From Acidobacteriota bacterium (lineage in GTDB: Bacteria; Acidobacteriota; Terriglobia; Terriglobales; Acidobacteriaceae): a stretch of DNA of 64,000 nucleotides. Below are positions 8,736-21,484 of this stretch, piece after piece. Position 1 is the first letter of the stretch, and each line of letters opens with the position of its first letter. Position numbers and translations under genes: made by a program. A model generated the notes under the pieces. The model did not search any database. It was not told the origin of the DNA and saw only the letters and a program-made list of their open reading frames with translations. Location: positions 1 to 64,000 of the forward strand of contig JAJYFA010000004.1 of NCBI GenBank assembly GCA_021790995.1, in the 5' to 3' direction.

Positions 8736-9125
8736 ATGCGCAATCTACTCGTAGCCAGCTTTCTACTCTCCTCTCTTTGTCTTCCAGTAGCGGTCAAAGC
8801 CAGCACGCCTGCCGACGATATGACCGCCCCAACCCCCATCCGCGTTAGCACCGGCGTCACCGCTCCGGTTCTCGTCAGTTCCCCCGTGATCACCCTCCCC
8901 GATACCATCACGTTTGACCTCATTCCGCAGAGCGCCCAGGTCGAGCTATCGATGACCATCGACGAAAAGGGACATCCCGAAAACATCAAGGTGGTCAAGT
9001 CGTTCAACCCGTTCGTCGACGGGCGCGTGGTTGATGCTGTTAGCAACTTCCATTTTCATCCCAGCACGATTGACCATAAGCCCACCGCTGTGAATATGGA
9101 CCTGACCGTTACGGTCACCCACTAA
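8736..9125 (+). CDS. Small secreted protein with TonB C-terminal-like domain
   Basis: 129 residues from ATG 8736 with AAGGAG eight bases upstream. A Sec signal peptide (LLVASFLLSSLCLPVAVKA) covers residues 4-22. The rest reads like a TonB C-terminal fold: a beta strand with VELSMTIDEKGHPENIKVVKS, then VDGRVVDAVSNFHFHPST (the usual AV..W.F.P element), then a last strand. It lacks the membrane anchor and proline-rich stalk of true TonB, so it is not an energy transducer on its own. A periplasmic binding or adaptor role is inferred. No TonB-dependent receptor is adjacent. A hairpin follows at 9155-9187. Confidence 0.65.
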   Translation: MRNLLVASFLLSSLCLPVAVKASTPADDMTAPTPIRVSTGVTAPVLVSSPVITLPDTITFDLIPQSAQVELSMTIDEKGHPENIKVVKSFNPFVDGRVVDAVSNFHFHPSTIDHKPTAVNMDLTVTVTH

Positions 9126-9154
9126 TCTGCTTCTCTGCCCTGTCCTCCGAACCG

Positions 9155-9187
9155 TGGGATGCTGTGCCTGCCGGGCATAGCATCCCA
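9155..9187 (+). terminator. Strong hairpin downstream of the TonB-CTD gene
   Basis: GGGATGCTGTGCC (9156-9168) pairs with 9174-9186 (13 pairs, one G-U, loop of 5), plus a closing T-A pair. No T-run follows, so it could be a Rho-assisted terminator or an mRNA 3'-end stabiliser. Confidence 0.45.
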
Positions 9188-9251
9188 TCCACACGACAGT
9201 GCAGTCGGCAGTGCATGACTTTCTTCTCGCCGTGTATTTAGGCGCAGTTGC

Positions 9252-9521
9252 TAGGGCCTGTCATCAAATTCTCAGGGCGATAGCGACGGGAGCCGATTTT
9301 TTCGAGTTCCAGGAGCGAGGAGTGAACTGTAATGGGTTACTGGAACGACGAGCGACAACGAAATCGGAAAAAACGGCCCCGTCCCTTCGGGTTGCGGCAA
9401 AAATCGGGCCATACTTCGTTGTCGTCCTCGCCTTGGAATCACCAAAGCCTTCGTCCTCCGCCGCGTCTGGCCCGATTTTCGCTCGCAACGCTACGCCCTG
9501 AGAATTTGATGACAGGCCCTA
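9252..9521. mobile_element. MITE-like element with 28-bp terminal inverted repeats
   Basis: The left end (9252-9279) and right end (9494-9521) are perfect inverted copies over 28 bp, each beginning with TA then GGGCCTGTCATCAAATT. The 270-bp interior encodes no transposase or credible protein. The TA at both outer edges and the GGGCCTGTCA-type ends resemble IS5-superfamily or other TA-targeting elements. That places it as a non-autonomous MITE mobilised in trans; the family assignment is inference. The right end lies only 9 bp from the trmD stop codon. Confidence 0.75.
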
Positions 9522-9530
9522 AGCCGCTAC

Positions 9531-10346
9531 TCACGCTCTCGATGCTCGCAGAGCCTCCAGCAGCTTGCGGTCCTCGGCGCTCAACGCTGCGCGATCGAGC
9601 AGATCCGGACGGTTCTTGAGAGTCTTCTTGAGTTGCTGTTCGCGCCGCCAGCGCCGGATCTGCGCGTGATCGCCGTTCAGCAGCACATCGGGCGCGCGCA
9701 ATCCGCCAAACTCCGCGGGCCGCGTGTAGTGCGGATAGTCGAGTAACCCTCCGGCGCCGTGCTGTGAACGCGGAACCCCCTCCACATCCGCGTCGATCTC
9801 CGCGTCGGCCACGCCAAAGCTCTCGAATTCGCCCGAAGCCTCGTTGCCGAGCACGCCCGGGACCAGCCGCATGGCCGCGTCCACCACAACCGCCGCCGCA
9901 GGCTCGCCTCCGCTCAGCACGTAATCGCCGATTGACAGCTCCATGTCGCAGTAAAGTTCGTTGATGCGCTCGTCCACGCCTTCGTAGCGCCCGCAGATCA
10001 GAACCACGCGCTCCAGCTTCGCCAACTCCCGAGCCACCGCCTGCGAAAACACTCGTCCCTGGGCAGAAAGCAGAATCACGCGCGTACCGCGTCTTTTCTC
10101 GCTCCTCTGCCTTGCCTCGACTCCCAGCGTCTGTAGCGCCGCGGCTAACGGTTCCGGCTTCAGCACCATCCCTTCGCCGCCGCCAAACGGACGGTCGTCC
10201 ACGGTGCGGTGACGGTCATGCGTGAACTCTCGCAGATCGTGCAGCCGAATTTCGATCAGCCCTTCGGACTGCGCCCGGCGCACGATCCCCTGCGCAAACA
10301 CGCTCTCAAAGTACCCCGGGAAAATAGTGACGATATCGAAGCGCAT
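9531..10346 (-). CDS. trmD: tRNA (guanine-N1-)-methyltransferase TrmD
   Basis: 271 residues from ATG 10346, chosen because [10 protein letters not shown] is the canonical TrmD N-terminus; upstream in-frame codons do not match the family. The enzyme methylates G37 of tRNAs reading CNN codons with S-adenosylmethionine, preventing +1 frameshifting. The SPOUT trefoil-knot motifs are clear: [22 protein letters not shown]-type segment, [26 protein letters not shown], and [14 protein letters not shown]. The catalytic Asp is in [10 protein letters not shown]. trmD often lies with rpsP-rimM-rplS; here it follows a DUF2127 gene by 34 bp and ends against a MITE, so its ribosomal context has been lost. 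Confidence 0.95.
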   Translation of the reverse strand: [271 protein letters not shown]

Positions 10347-10380
10347 ACTTTCCGATAATAAAAGCGTGGCCTGCCATGGA

Positions 10381-10890
10381 TCAGTACTCCTGCGCCCTGA
10401 TCCTTTGCCTCGCGCGACTGACAACCAGCCTTAGCAGATAGAGAAGAACCAGAATGTTGATTGCAAGCAGGCCGGCGCGGAACGCAGTGAGCCTGCGGAA
10501 GATCTCGTAGATCTCCCATGGAAGGAATGAGGCGGTGATGGCGATGGTCAGAAACTCTCCCCATGCTTTCTCGAGGTAGAGACCGATGCCTTCGATCAGC
10601 ATCACCGTTGAGTAGCTGTAGGCGACAAATCCAATCCGCCGCAGTAGAGGATCGTTGATGAGCGCGGCCTTCTCAAGAATGACGTTGACCAGACGCGACT
10701 CCGGATCGAAACGAAGATAGCGCGCAAGAGTGTCAATTTCATCGGCAATATCCTTGTGAAGCAGGTGCTGCGCGCCAATCCCTATGGCAAAAAACAACAG
10801 CGCATGAAGAAATTTGTAGAAGGCGATCAGCAGTAACAGCCGATTGCGGCTCTGAGGTTCAGTACGAACTGGCAGGGGGACGAGGGCCAT
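10381..10890 (-). CDS. DUF2127 family membrane protein
   Basis: 169 residues from ATG 10890. At least three to four hydrophobic segments are visible: LLLLIAFYKFLHALLFFAIGIG, the YSYSTVMLIEGIGLYLEKAWGE region, FLTIAITASFLPWEIYEIFRR, and LLAINILVLLYLLRLVV. The EGIGLYLEKAWGEF and PWEIYEIFRR signatures are those of DUF2127 (predicted inner-membrane proteins). No biochemical function is established for the family to my knowledge. The short gap to trmD (34 bp) suggests cotranscription. Confidence 0.75.
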   Translation of the reverse strand: MALVPLPVRTEPQSRNRLLLLIAFYKFLHALLFFAIGIGAQHLLHKDIADEIDTLARYLRFDPESRLVNVILEKAALINDPLLRRIGFVAYSYSTVMLIEGIGLYLEKAWGEFLTIAITASFLPWEIYEIFRRLTAFRAGLLAINILVLLYLLRLVVSRARQRIRAQEY

Positions 10891-11188
10891 GGCGGCTGGA
10901 GTCGATCGCTATCTTCAAGGGTACATGACGCGAGTCCCCGCCGGTGTTTCCGACCCCCAAGCATGAAACCGCCATCTCTCCAACCTGCCCCATCCGCCGC
11001 AGCAGGCGCCAACCTGCCGCTTTTGTCTTTCAACGTATTTTCAACTACTTGCAGATCTGTTTCTCCCCATGTCTCTGGCCGCTAGATTTTGCAACATCGT
11101 GGGGTGCAGGTGCTCCCATCTCCGCCAGGGTGGGATTCCACTGTGCAGAAGATTCAAGTTCACGCGGTCAGCGAACGAATGGCCCGAC
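10891..11188. other. 298-bp intergenic region
   Basis: Lies between two leftward genes. No gene, repeat or clear promoter was recognised. Confidence 0.4.
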
Positions 11189-12520
11189 CTACTTCCGAAC
11201 CACTCGTGCGTTTTCAAGCAGCGTGAACGGCTCTCCCGTTTTGACGGTTACATTCAGGTCGTGCGCCGTCACGGTAGCGTTGCGCACGATCATTCCCTTC
11301 TGCGCGGCGATCTCAACGTGATCGAGCGTGAGGCTGGCGATGGGGCTTTCCGGCAGACCAAGAACGATGCCCGCTTCCTTCGCGCCGGTCGCCTTCAGGT
11401 GGCTGATGCGGATGTCGTGAAAGCGCGGCGTGAGGCGCGTGACAGGCTGCGCAGTGTCGTGCTTCGGAATACGCGGGTAATATTCGGTGATCTGAATCGG
11501 CGTGCCGACGCCGTCCATAGTCAGGTCGCGGAAATCGAAGTTGCCGATGTCGCCTCCGCGGTCGCGTCCGGACTTGATGCGCACGCCATTGCCGGTGTGC
11601 TCGAAGTGAATACGGCGCGCGCGTACACGCTCGACGCCGCCGGCAATCTCGCTGCCCATCGACATGCCGTGGCCGTGGAGAAACGTGCAGTCGGTCATTG
11701 TGATATCGGTTGAAGGCGAATCGGGACCGGGCGACCCGGGCTGGCCGGATTTGATGGCCACATTGTCGTCACCGACGTCAATCGTCATGTGCGAGATCCT
11801 GACGTGGCTCGACGAAAAAGGATCGATGCCATCCGTGTTGGGCGAACGCGCAGGCGCCAGGATTCTGCCGTTGCGGATGACGACGTCGTCCGAGTCATAA
11901 GGCACAACCTGCCACGAAGCGGAATTCTGGATGGTCATGTCCTCAATGAGAATGTGCTTGCAGCGATCGAAAAAAACAAGGCGGGGACGCATGGCCGGGA
12001 TAAAATTCGCGCCTGCGCGATGCGCATAGACTGCGTCCCACCAGGGCTTGCCGTTGCCATCGATCGTGCCGCCGCCGCGGATCGCGATGTGTTCGGCGTT
12101 GGCTGCGCTTACCAGCGCCTGCAAGGCAGGCTCGCGCAGTTCCTCAACCTTGGGATAGTCACTTTTGTCCTGGCTGCCGAGCAGAGTCGCTCCCGAGTCG
12201 ACTTCGAGCGTGATGTGGCTCTTGAGCACGATGGGCCCGGTCAAAAATCTTCCCGCCGCCAGACGCACCGTGCCGCCGCCTTTCGCCGCGCAGGCATCGA
12301 TGGCGTTTTGAATGGCGCGCGTATTTTTCGTCACGCCATCGCCCTTGGCGCCGTAGTCGGTTACATTGCATACGCGCGCCGCATGGGCTGGAGCGATGCA
12401 AAGTACGAGCGCCGCGAAAGAAATCGCGCCCTGAAGAATACGCGAAACGATTCGCGCGTTGAAAAATTTCATATGCTGCGCCATCCAGTGCTCCATCTTC
12501 CGCATGAGTTGCTTGTGCAT
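11189..12520 (-). CDS. Glycoside hydrolase family 28 protein (polygalacturonase-like), secreted
   Basis: 443 residues from ATG 12520, with AAGGA ten bases upstream; ATG 12484 or 12472 are alternatives, since the signal peptide (ISFAALVLCIAPAHA) begins only after residue 30. GH28 enzymes hydrolyse alpha-1,4 galacturonosyl or related bonds in pectin by inversion. The catalytic motifs are intact and in order: SPNTDGID, GDDNVAIKSG, GHGMSMGSE and RIKSGRDRGG, in the repetitive beta-helix that starts after VTDYGAKGDGVTKNT. The mature protein is periplasmic or exported. It is divergent from a secreted hydrolase (56 bp between starts), and the pair probably serves pectin oligomer breakdown with the PL4 lyase nearby. 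Confidence 0.9.
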   Translation of the reverse strand: MHKQLMRKMEHWMAQHMKFFNARIVSRILQGAISFAALVLCIAPAHAARVCNVTDYGAKGDGVTKNTRAIQNAIDACAAKGGGTVRLAAGRFLTGPIVLKSHITLEVDSGATLLGSQDKSDYPKVEELREPALQALVSAANAEHIAIRGGGTIDGNGKPWWDAVYAHRAGANFIPAMRPRLVFFDRCKHILIEDMTIQNSASWQVVPYDSDDVVIRNGRILAPARSPNTDGIDPFSSSHVRISHMTIDVGDDNVAIKSGQPGSPGPDSPSTDITMTDCTFLHGHGMSMGSEIAGGVERVRARRIHFEHTGNGVRIKSGRDRGGDIGNFDFRDLTMDGVGTPIQITEYYPRIPKHDTAQPVTRLTPRFHDIRISHLKATGAKEAGIVLGLPESPIASLTLDHVEIAAQKGMIVRNATVTAHDLNVTVKTGEPFTLLENARVVRK

Positions 12521-12576
12521 CTGCTGTGTATCCTTACGAAGGATGCTTCTACTATGGCAGGGCATGTGAGATCAAT

Positions 12577-13893
12577 ATGAATCTTCAAGCGAGCGGTCGA
12601 GAGCGCCGTTGTACATGCCGCGCAAGAACCGAATGGAGACACGCCGCGATTCTGGCGCTGGCCGCGATGGCGGCCATGCCGCTTGCGGCGCAGATGAGCA
12701 ACGCCACGGCGATGCAGCTTCGTGAGAAGATTCGCGCGGCGCTGTTCGTGCCGAATCCCCTGCCAGTGCTCGACGCAAAAAACTACGGCAGCTTCTCGCC
12801 AGAACCAGGAGTGATTGCCGAGCGCGTGACCTACGCAACCGAGTACGGAATGCGTGTGCCGGCGATCGTCTACCGTCCGGAGAAGATGCGCGGCAAGATT
12901 CCAGGCATCGTGGTGGTCAACGGCCACGGCGCCGACAAGACAAGCTGGTACTCCTATTACACAGGCATCGAGTACGCGCGCGCCGGGGCCATGGTGCTCA
13001 CATACGACCCGATTGGCGAGGGCGAACGCAACGACAACCACAAGGACGCGACGGGCGAACACGATCGCCTCATCGATGTGCCGGGCGTACCCCAGCGCAT
13101 GGGCGGCCTGATGCTGACCGACGTCATGCAGGCGGTTTCGTATCTCCGCAGTCGGCCTGAAGTCAACCCCAGACGCATCGCAGTGCTGGGATTTTCGATG
13201 GGCTCGTTTGTGGTCTCAATCGCCGGCGCGGTGGACGACCGCATTCATGCGGTGCTGCTCACCGGCGGCGGCGATCTGGATGGGCCGGGCGGCTACTGGG
13301 ACTCAAGCCATGCGGTGATGTGCCAGGCGGGGCCTTACCATGCGCTCAGGTTTCTGGGAGACCGGCCGGCGGTTTTGTTCGCGCTTCAGGCCAAGCGCGG
13401 CCCCACGTTCATCATCAACGGAACCCGCGATACAGTGGTCGCCATTCCGCAACACGGACCGGAGTTCTTCGGCGATCTGCGCCAGAGAACGATTGCCGTG
13501 AACGGCTCGGCGAAGAATGTCTTCACCACCTTCTTCGATCCGGGAGCGAGCCATCGGCCGGCGTGGGTTACGAAGATCGCAGCCCTTTGGCTCGCCCGCC
13601 AACTGCACTTTGCCAACTGGAAGAGCCGCCAGATCGCGTCACTGCCAACGATCCGAATCGGCGACTGGGCAAAAAGGAACGGCGTCCGCTTCAACAGGAG
13701 CGCGCTGCGCGAAGACCGCGACTCCGGCCTCATGGCGATCGACGTCAATGTGCCGAAGCTTACGCCTGAGCAACTGAACGTACTGCCGATGGCGGAATGG
13801 GAGAAGCAGCGCGAACAGTTTGTCTACTCCACATGGGCGCGCGACGCGATGGCTGCCGCGAAAGAAACAAACGCGACAGCGCAGAAGCAGTGA
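12577..13893 (+). CDS. Secreted alpha/beta hydrolase (acetyl xylan esterase/dienelactone hydrolase-like)
   Basis: 438 residues from ATG 12577; the first 45 residues are basic then hydrophobic (AAILALAAMAAMPLAAQ), a signal peptide. The alpha/beta-hydrolase fold shows the oxyanion segment GIVVVNGHGADKTSWY, nucleophile elbow GFSMGS, acid in NGTRDTVVAIP and His in DPGASHRPAW. The sequence TYDPIGEGERND resembles the acetyl-xylan-esterase-like enzymes. A C-terminal extension of about 90 residues is of unknown function. Divergent from the GH28 gene, so deacylation or demethylation of a plant polysaccharide is a reasonable inference; substrate not known. Confidence 0.75.
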   Translation: MNLQASGRERRCTCRARTEWRHAAILALAAMAAMPLAAQMSNATAMQLREKIRAALFVPNPLPVLDAKNYGSFSPEPGVIAERVTYATEYGMRVPAIVYRPEKMRGKIPGIVVVNGHGADKTSWYSYYTGIEYARAGAMVLTYDPIGEGERNDNHKDATGEHDRLIDVPGVPQRMGGLMLTDVMQAVSYLRSRPEVNPRRIAVLGFSMGSFVVSIAGAVDDRIHAVLLTGGGDLDGPGGYWDSSHAVMCQAGPYHALRFLGDRPAVLFALQAKRGPTFIINGTRDTVVAIPQHGPEFFGDLRQRTIAVNGSAKNVFTTFFDPGASHRPAWVTKIAALWLARQLHFANWKSRQIASLPTIRIGDWAKRNGVRFNRSALREDRDSGLMAIDVNVPKLTPEQLNVLPMAEWEKQREQFVYSTWARDAMAAAKETNATAQKQ

Positions 13894-14210
13894 AGACCGC
13901 GGATCTCAGGCTCGCATTCCCCAATCCTGAGAAGCGAGACCCTGGATACACGCAATCATCGCTATCATCCCGAACGCAGTGAGGACATGGAAACTAGCAG
14001 TCGTCCGCAAATCACCCTGGAATACGATCAACCTCAAATTCATTCGCGCCGTAGTCGTTTGCAATCCCGGGGCCAATCCTTTATGATCCATTTATGTGCG
14101 CAGGGGGGTTTCTGCGCCGTCAAATGCACCACGGCTTTTGAGCGTACGCCCTTGAGGGCAATCGCTTCCGCGACAGCGGGCTGGCAAAGGCGGTGGGAGA
14201 CGAGGAAACG
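13894..14210. other. 317-bp region upstream of rplA
   Basis: Contains no rplK, nusG or secE. It holds the rplA promoter candidate and a leader with two hairpins: GCGCAG/CTGCGC around 14098-14117 and GCCCTTGAGGGC around 14148. The stretch GGCGGTGGGAGACGAGG just before the ATG is G-rich and could be part of an L1 autoregulatory site; this was not demonstrated. Confidence 0.45.
14059..14087 (+). promoter_or_regulatory. Candidate promoter of rplA
   Basis: TTGCAA (14059-14064), 17-bp spacer, TATGAT (14082-14087). It predicts a leader of about 117 nt. Confidence 0.5.
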
Positions 14211-14918
14211 ATGGCCAAGACTGGCAAGAATATTGCGAAGGCGCGTGCCGCTATCACCAAGCCGGCGTATCCGCTGCCCGAAGCAGTCAATCTCCTGAAG
14301 CAAGTGAAGTTTGCGAAGTTCGACGAGACCGTCGATCTGACGATGCGTCTAGGCGTCGACACGCGCCACGCCGATCAAATGGTGCGCGGCACTGTTGTGC
14401 TGCCGCACGGCCTGGGCAAGAGCAAGACCGTGGCCGTCATCGCCACCGGCGACCGCCAGAAGGAAGCCAAGGAAGCGGGCGCGGAGTTTGTCGGCGGTGA
14501 AGAGATGGTCGAGAAGATCCAGAAAGAAGGCTGGACCGACTTCGACGCGCTCATCGCGACGCCCGACATGATGAAGGTCGTAGGCCGCCTGGGCAAGGTG
14601 CTGGGACCGAAGGGCCTGATGCCGAATCCCAAGACCGGAACCGTGACCATGGACGTGGCCGCGGCGGTCAAAGAGATCAAGGCCGGCAAGGTGGAGTTCC
14701 GCGCCGACAAGACGAGCCTCGTGCACGTGCCCGTGGGCAAGCTGAGTTTCGAGCCGCAGAAGCTGATCGAGAACGCGACCACCGTCATTACGTCGGTCGT
14801 GCGCGCCAAGCCTGCAGCCGCCAAGGGCAAGTACATCAAGAGCGTCACGCTGAGCTCGACGATGGGCCCCGGCGTACCTCTCGATTCGCAGGTCGCCGAA
14901 GCGGCGGGCAAGCACTAA
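14211..14918 (+). CDS. rplA: 50S ribosomal protein L1
   Basis: 235 residues from ATG 14211, preceded by GAGG; an in-frame upstream start at 14193 is not family-like. L1 forms the mobile L1 stalk on 23S rRNA and commonly represses its own operon. Conserved segments include [29 protein letters not shown], and the signature [18 protein letters not shown]. The gene normally follows rplK; here the upstream neighbour is an esterase gene, so the secE-nusG-rplK half of the operon is elsewhere. A 203-bp spacer separates it from rplJ. Confidence 0.96.
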   Translation: MAKTGKNIAKARAAITKPAYPLPEAVNLLKQVKFAKFDETVDLTMRLGVDTRHADQMVRGTVVLPHGLGKSKTVAVIATGDRQKEAKEAGAEFVGGEEMVEKIQKEGWTDFDALIATPDMMKVVGRLGKVLGPKGLMPNPKTGTVTMDVAAAVKEIKAGKVEFRADKTSLVHVPVGKLSFEPQKLIENATTVITSVVRAKPAAAKGKYIKSVTLSSTMGPGVPLDSQVAEAAGKH

Positions 14919-15121
14919 AGACAGGGATCGGAGATAGGGGATCGCCGATCAGTTGGCCGGCGGGGCGGCGGGCATCGTGCCGGGCATAAAAGTGCGGAAG
15001 TGAAATTGGAATCATCGCCCGCATTCGGGGCGAGAGAAAGGGTCGGGAGCGCAGGAGATCGAGTGGGGGCAGGAAATCCGGCCACTGATCACTGACCACT
15101 GACCACTGTGCGGAGCACACA
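14919..15121. repeat. rplA-rplJ spacer with short periodic repeats
   Basis: The left end carries GGGATCGGAGATAGGGGATC and the right end (about 15083-15111) three to four copies of a CACTGACC-like heptamer. Similar periodic text recurs in other spacers of this cluster. The intervening sequence is the expected site of an L10(L12)4 autoregulatory leader, which I could not identify. Confidence 0.45.
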
Positions 15122-15658
15122 ATGGCAATTTCAAAGGCAAAGAAGACAGAGAAGGTCAAGGTGCTGGCTGCAGAGCTGGAGTCCTCGACAACAGCGATTA
15201 TCGGCACCTTCAGCAAGCTCACCGTGGCGAAGGATTACGAACTGCGCAAGGTGATCCGCGAAGCCGGCGGCAAGTACCGCGTGGTGAAGAACAAGCTGGC
15301 TGCGATTTCCGGATCGGGCACGCAGGTTGAGGCCGCCCTCAAGGGACTGAAGGGCGTCAACTCGGTGGCCTTCACCTCGGGCGATCCTGTGGCGCTGGCC
15401 AAGGTCTTCGCCAAGTGGGCTGGCGAGAACCAGGCAGAGTTTCAGTTCAAGCTGGGCATTGTCGACGGCAAGTTGTTGACCGTCGACGATGTGAAGGCTC
15501 TGGCCACGATGCCGGGCAAGGAAGAGATCTTCTCGAAGCTGCTCTTCCTCATCAATGCTCCGGCGCAGCGCCTGGCGACGGTCATCAATGCCACCGGCCG
15601 CGATCTGGCCGTGGTGCTGAACCAGGGCGTCGAGAAAGAGAAGTTTGCAGCGGCGTAG
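15122..15658 (+). CDS. rplJ: 50S ribosomal protein L10
   Basis: 178 residues from ATG 15122 with GCGGAG nine bases upstream. L10 anchors L7/L12 dimers to 23S rRNA at the stalk base. The N-terminal rRNA-binding segment (AELESSTTAIIGTFSKLTV, ELRKVIREAGGKYRVVKNKL) is typical, as is TMPGKEEIFSKLL before the C-terminal helix that binds L12. Followed by rplL after 194 bp. Confidence 0.95.
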   Translation: MAISKAKKTEKVKVLAAELESSTTAIIGTFSKLTVAKDYELRKVIREAGGKYRVVKNKLAAISGSGTQVEAALKGLKGVNSVAFTSGDPVALAKVFAKWAGENQAEFQFKLGIVDGKLLTVDDVKALATMPGKEEIFSKLLFLINAPAQRLATVINATGRDLAVVLNQGVEKEKFAAA

Positions 15659-15852
15659 CTGCGCAAGTAGGTTTTCAGTCTTCAGTTGTCAGCGAACCGG
15701 CCAAACGGGCGCCTGCTGAAAACTGACCACTGAAAAGGGTTTTGGCCCCCCATCGTGCGGAAAGGGCGCATGTCTGGCGCATCGGAAACTTTCCTCGCAT
15801 GACTCGGGTGGCCGGGGTAATACGAATTCAATCGGATTGAATGGAGACAAAA
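15659..15852. repeat. rplJ-rplL spacer with CAGT-type repeats
   Basis: TTTTCAGTCTTCAGTTGTCAG (about 15672-15692) is mirrored by CTGAAAACTGACCACTGAAAA (about 15716-15736), an imperfect inverted and direct repeat that could form a hairpin within the rplJL transcript. Confidence 0.45.
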
Positions 15853-16233
15853 ATGGCGGATATCGCGCAGTTGGAAGAGCAAATTGTGAGTCTGAGCCTG
15901 CTGGAAGCGGCAGCTCTGGTGAAGAAGCTGGAAGAGCGTCTTGGCGTTTCGGCGGCGGCAGCGGCCCCGGTTATGGTGGCTGGCGCGGCAGGTGCAGGCG
16001 CAGCAGCTCCCGCAGCCGAGGAAAAGACCGAATTCCAGGTCATTCTGAAGGATGCCGGCGCCAACAAGATCAGCACCATCAAGGCCGTGCGCGAAGTCAC
16101 TTCGCTCGGCCTGAAGGAAGCCAAGGACCTGGTCGATGGCGCTCCCAAGCCGCTCAAGGAAAATGCGACCAAGGAAGAGGCCGAAGCCATCAAGAAGAAG
16201 TTCGAGGGCGTTGCAACCATCGAAGTCAAGTAA
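15853..16233 (+). CDS. rplL: 50S ribosomal protein L7/L12
   Basis: 126 residues from ATG 15853; TGGAG lies seven bases upstream. An N-terminal dimerisation domain ([29 protein letters not shown]) is followed by an Ala/Gly-rich hinge and the factor-binding C-terminal domain ([44 protein letters not shown]). Multiple copies form the ribosomal stalk that recruits translation GTPases. Two terminator candidates follow before rpoB. Confidence 0.96.
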   Translation: MADIAQLEEQIVSLSLLEAAALVKKLEERLGVSAAAAAPVMVAGAAGAGAAAPAAEEKTEFQVILKDAGANKISTIKAVREVTSLGLKEAKDLVDGAPKPLKENATKEEAEAIKKKFEGVATIEVK

Positions 16234-16402
16234 ACGGCACGAGACTTGCAAGGGGCGTCGGGACGCGCTAATATTAATTTGTGCGTCTCTGCGCCTTCCT
16301 TTCGGGTTGTCGCTGGTGGGTGGGCAGAACGCTGCAGCATGTTGCGAAAACTCCACACCAGTGTTTGCAGCCGGGGCGTTAAAGGTTTCTCCCGGCACCG
16401 TA

Positions 16403-16426
16403 ACTTGATTTCGTCAAGTCCTTTTT
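16403..16426 (+). terminator. Intrinsic terminator candidate after rplL
   Basis: ACTTGA (16403-16408), loop TTTCG, TCAAGT (16414-16419), followed by CCTTTTT. The stem is only six pairs, so it may be leaky. Confidence 0.5.
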
Positions 16427-16567
16427 AGGTCAACAGTTAACCTTGAAGTCAGGCGGGGTGACTGTTGAAGTTGGATAGGCTAGCTGGCAATTCGCGGCGG
16501 AAGCGGATTTTGCGATCGGCGAGGGCAATGGAAGAAAATTCGAATGGGAGCACAGGCATCGAGCTGC

Positions 16568-16599
16568 GCTCGTGAGGGATTGTGTCCTCACGGGCTTTT
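16568..16599 (+). terminator. Second terminator/attenuator candidate upstream of rpoB
   Basis: GCTCGTGAGG (16568-16577) pairs with CCTCACGGGC (16586-16595), ten pairs with one G-U, loop of eight, followed by TTTT. It is a better stem than the one at 16403 and may attenuate read-through from rplL into rpoB. Confidence 0.6.
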
Positions 16600-17002
16600 C
16601 GTGTCTTCCCACGATCCTGCATGGAGAACTATGGTTCGTCCCGCAGGCTGAAGCGCACAACCTTCCTTTACGGTTTGACCAAGATTCTGAAGTCAGCCGC
16701 TGTGTTCGCTTCTTCCATTTGTGCGCAGTCTAGCGCACTGGCATCGAGCGCGCAAGATCGGCCGCGAACTTTGACAGAGATTTCACGGAGACCCACCTGA
16801 CTAGGGCTCATTCCGGTACCCGCGGAAGCAAGCTTCCAGAGGCGCCGGCAACGCAGGAGTGGGACTGGGACCTCAAATCCCACTCGCCGGATTCTTCGAT
16901 TTCTATCGGTATCTTGCTGGCGCCACCGAGGCTCGGGCGCCGGCCTGGCGCGGCCACTGAAACACAGGGTAGACGCCAGAACGACGAGACTCAGGAGTGA
17001 TC

Positions 17003-21484
<4,482 letters not shown>

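Larger units (their letters stand above)
16234..17002. other. 769-bp rplL-rpoB spacer
   Basis: Unusually long for this junction. It holds two terminator-like hairpins (listed), an inverted repeat TCAACAGT/ACTGTTGA at 16430-16437 and 16461-16468, and a perfect -35 hexamer TTGACA (16771-16776) without a convincing -10. No protein gene was recognised. An independent rpoB promoter is expected here but could not be placed. Confidence 0.5.

Noticed and set aside
12526-12576. Upstream extension of the secreted alpha/beta hydrolase start
   Set aside because: The residues before ATG 12577 are not family-like and would overlap the promoter zone of the divergent GH28 gene.
16771-16776. Perfect TTGACA as rpoB promoter -35
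   Set aside because: No acceptable -10 hexamer occurs at 16-19 bp (best is TGACTA at spacing 21).
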